A stretch of 6,347 nt of DNA from Deltaproteobacteria bacterium CG07_land_8_20_14_0_80_60_11 (GTDB lineage Bacteria; Desulfobacterota; Desulfobaccia; Desulfobaccales; 0-14-0-80-60-11): assembly GCA_002779455.1 (NCBI GenBank), contig PEWM01000012.1, forward strand, positions 1 to 6,347, read 5' to 3'. This document shows positions 4,952-6,347 of the stretch, piece by piece. Every line of letters starts with the position of its first letter. Position 1 is the stretch's first letter. Under the pieces are notes generated by a model that searched no databases, was not told where the DNA came from, and saw only the letters and a list, made by a program, of their open reading frames with translations. A program made the translations under genes and the position numbers.

Positions 4952-6280
4952 TTAGCGTGGTCCTGCCGAGGTCTCACTCAGTGGCAATGGCGACCCGCCG
5001 GGGTTATAAAAAAGCCGCATTCGGGCCGGCGGCAAAGTGAACTCTAAGGATCCCTGGAGTTTCAAGGGGATAGTATCCGGCGTCAGGTCTTTCCAGGCCC
5101 GCCGGGGTTTCCCCAAAAGCTCCGCCAGATCGGGGATGGCGACCTCCTGGGGGTCCGAGGTGGAATTGATCACCGCCAGGACCCGGCCCTGGCGGCTCTC
5201 CCGGGACTTGAGCAGCAGCGCCACCGGTTCCCCCTTGGGGTTGACCCGGGCCTGGGGCCCTTCTTCCAGGAGCACCGGGCATTTCTTTTTCATCCGGTTC
5301 ACCCCCTTGATAAAGGAGGTCAGGTCGTAGTTGGGCGCCTCCCAATCCTGGGGCCGGGTCTGCACCACGTTGAGGCGCGTCTTGAAACCATACTCATAGC
5401 CCATGGGGATCATCACCCCGGTGGAAAAGTAAGCCGCAAAGAGGTAGCGCTGCCGGGCCACTTCCGGGGCGCCGCCACTTTCTGCCACCAGCCGCTCGGT
5501 GTCGTGGCTTTCCGGGAAGCTGATGGAGGGGGCGATGCGGCGAAAGTCGTTGTACTGCTCCAGGCACCAGTCTTCCTGGAAATCCCACCACTTGGAGCTG
5601 TTGTAGAGAAAGTCGAACCCGGAGGATGACAGCTGGGCGCACTCCGAAAGGCGGCACCCCAGGGTCTCGGCGAAAAATTGGACCCGGGGCTCCAGGTTCT
5701 TGGCCTCAGTGATGAGGCGGGCCCAAAAATCGCCCGGGATTTTGTAAGCCGCATCGGCCCTAAACCCCATGAAACCCAGGCGCAGGTACCTGGCCACCAC
5801 GCCGTCGAAGTAGTGCAGCAGCCCCTCGGGGTCAGGCGGCGGCCAGTACGAAAGCTCCGCCAGGTCGCCCCACACCGTCACCCTGGTGGCATCCGCCGGG
5901 TCGATGGCGCCGGGGTGCTTGATCCGGCCCGCGTCGTCCTTGGCGTACCACTCGGGATGCTGGGTGACCAGGGGCGAGTCGATGGCCGTGTGATTGATCA
6001 CCAGGTCCAGCATCACCTTAAGGCCCCGGCGTCCGGCCTTTTTCAGAAAGTGCACCAGGGCCGCCTCCGGGTCCTGGCCGGACGCAGGATAAAAGAGGGG
6101 ATTGAGGCCGTAGTAATCCTTGACGGCATATAAGCTGCCGGACAGGCCGGGGGTGTGGATGGGGTTCAAAAAAATCCAGGTGAAGCCCATGGCCGCGATG
6201 CGGTCCAGGTGCTCCTCCCACTGGGGGATGGTCCCGGCCAGGGGCGGAAAGAGATTGTAGATCAAGGTTGGTTCGGACAT
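4952..6280 (-). CDS. alpha-amylase family (GH13) glycoside hydrolase or transglycosylase
   Basis: A 442-residue enzyme acting on alpha-glucans by the retaining GH13 mechanism. The (beta/alpha)8 barrel spans about 1-335. It shows region I DLVINH (92-97), region II GFRADAAYK with Arg174 and nucleophile Asp176, region III FFAETLG with acid/base Glu205, and region IV SHDTERL with His259 and Asp260, so the catalytic set is complete. A small C-terminal beta domain follows (about 345-425). No signal peptide is seen, so it is probably cytosolic and involved in storage glucan or maltodextrin turnover. PIH (40-42) and HPEWYAKDDAGRIKHP (108-123) recall GlgE-type maltosyltransferases, but the large GlgE N-terminal domains are absent, so the specificity is open. 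A longer ATG start at 6319 lies inside a palindromic repeat. The ATG at 6280 has GAGGTG four bases upstream and is chosen. The gene stands apart from its downstream neighbour by 300 bases. Confidence 0.85.
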   Translation of the reverse strand: MSEPTLIYNLFPPLAGTIPQWEEHLDRIAAMGFTWIFLNPIHTPGLSGSLYAVKDYYGLNPLFYPASGQDPEAALVHFLKKAGRRGLKVMLDLVINHTAIDSPLVTQHPEWYAKDDAGRIKHPGAIDPADATRVTVWGDLAELSYWPPPDPEGLLHYFDGVVARYLRLGFMGFRADAAYKIPGDFWARLITEAKNLEPRVQFFAETLGCRLSECAQLSSSGFDFLYNSSKWWDFQEDWCLEQYNDFRRIAPSISFPESHDTERLVAESGGAPEVARQRYLFAAYFSTGVMIPMGYEYGFKTRLNVVQTRPQDWEAPNYDLTSFIKGVNRMKKKCPVLLEEGPQARVNPKGEPVALLLKSRESRQGRVLAVINSTSDPQEVAIPDLAELLGKPRRAWKDLTPDTIPLKLQGSLEFTLPPARMRLFYNPGGSPLPLSETSAGPR

Positions 6281-6284
6281 TAAG

Positions 6285-6290
6285 CACCTC
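6285..6290 (-). promoter_or_regulatory. ribosome binding site fixing the GH13 start
   Basis: GAGGTG on the minus strand lies four bases before the ATG at 6280. It decides against the in-frame ATG at 6319, which falls within the inverted repeat at the right edge and adds 13 residues unlike the family. Confidence 0.6.
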
Positions 6291-6303
6291 GTTAAATACA
6301 GAT

Positions 6304-6347
6304 GTAGGGCGCGTCTCACGCGCCACTTGATGGCGCGTGAGACGCGC
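6304..6347. repeat. long palindromic repeat cut by the window edge
   Basis: A perfect 17-bp inverted repeat (6309-6325 with 6331-6347) surrounds a five-base loop (CTTGA). The left arm is preceded by GTAGG (6304-6308), so the full element probably ends in CCTAC just outside the window. It lies upstream of the GH13 gene. It could act as a bidirectional transcript end, but no T-run is visible, and it looks like a dispersed intergenic palindrome. No coding sign is seen in it. Confidence 0.7.

Overview
The window looks like part of a GC-rich bacterial chromosome. Every gene I can support is on the minus strand, and four of the six are ordinary chromosomal genes with GC-rich codons. Gene content and the style of the intergenic palindromes and heptamer repeats remind me of Desulfobacterota (Desulfobacca-like or Syntrophobacter-like deltaproteobacteria). 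That placement is an impression from the sequence, not a test.

Layout from low to high coordinates: livH, a branched-chain amino acid ABC transporter permease (18-914); a conspicuously AT-rich block of about 1.6 kb (about 1067-2640); apgM, an archaeal-type cofactor-independent phosphoglycerate mutase (2742-3965); a small proteasome-fold Ntn-hydrolase (4025-4651); a 300-base intergenic gap dominated by an imperfect palindromic repeat (4652-4951); and a GH13 alpha-amylase-family enzyme (4952-6280). The right edge holds a near-perfect palindrome that runs out of the window.

The AT-rich block is the accessory part. In transcription order it has a promoter, a SMODS-type cyclic-oligonucleotide synthase (CD-NTase) gene, and an overlapping gene for a two-transmembrane SLATT effector. 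This is the architecture of a minimal two-gene CBASS-type antiphage system: the synthase would make a nucleotide second messenger on infection, and the membrane SLATT protein would respond to it, probably by damaging the membrane. The synthase reading frame is broken by a net one-base loss near position 2230, about 100 residues in and just after the D-x-D catalytic motif. As read, the system is therefore inactive, unless the break is a sequencing error or is bypassed by frameshifting. The effector gene is intact. The family is known, so the block is a recognisable defence module and not a new system.

The flanking genes form no single pathway. apgM (lower glycolysis/gluconeogenesis) and the GH13 enzyme (alpha-glucan metabolism) are both carbohydrate enzymes. 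The Ntn-hydrolase lies 59 bases upstream of apgM and may share its transcript. The livH gene has lost, or never had, a transporter gene directly upstream, because the defence block sits there. Gene boundaries carry short repeats (heptamer arrays at 2-22 and 2704-2738; palindromes at 2653-2674, 4760-4841 and 6304-6347). No tRNA, rRNA, CRISPR array, transposase or integrase gene was seen.
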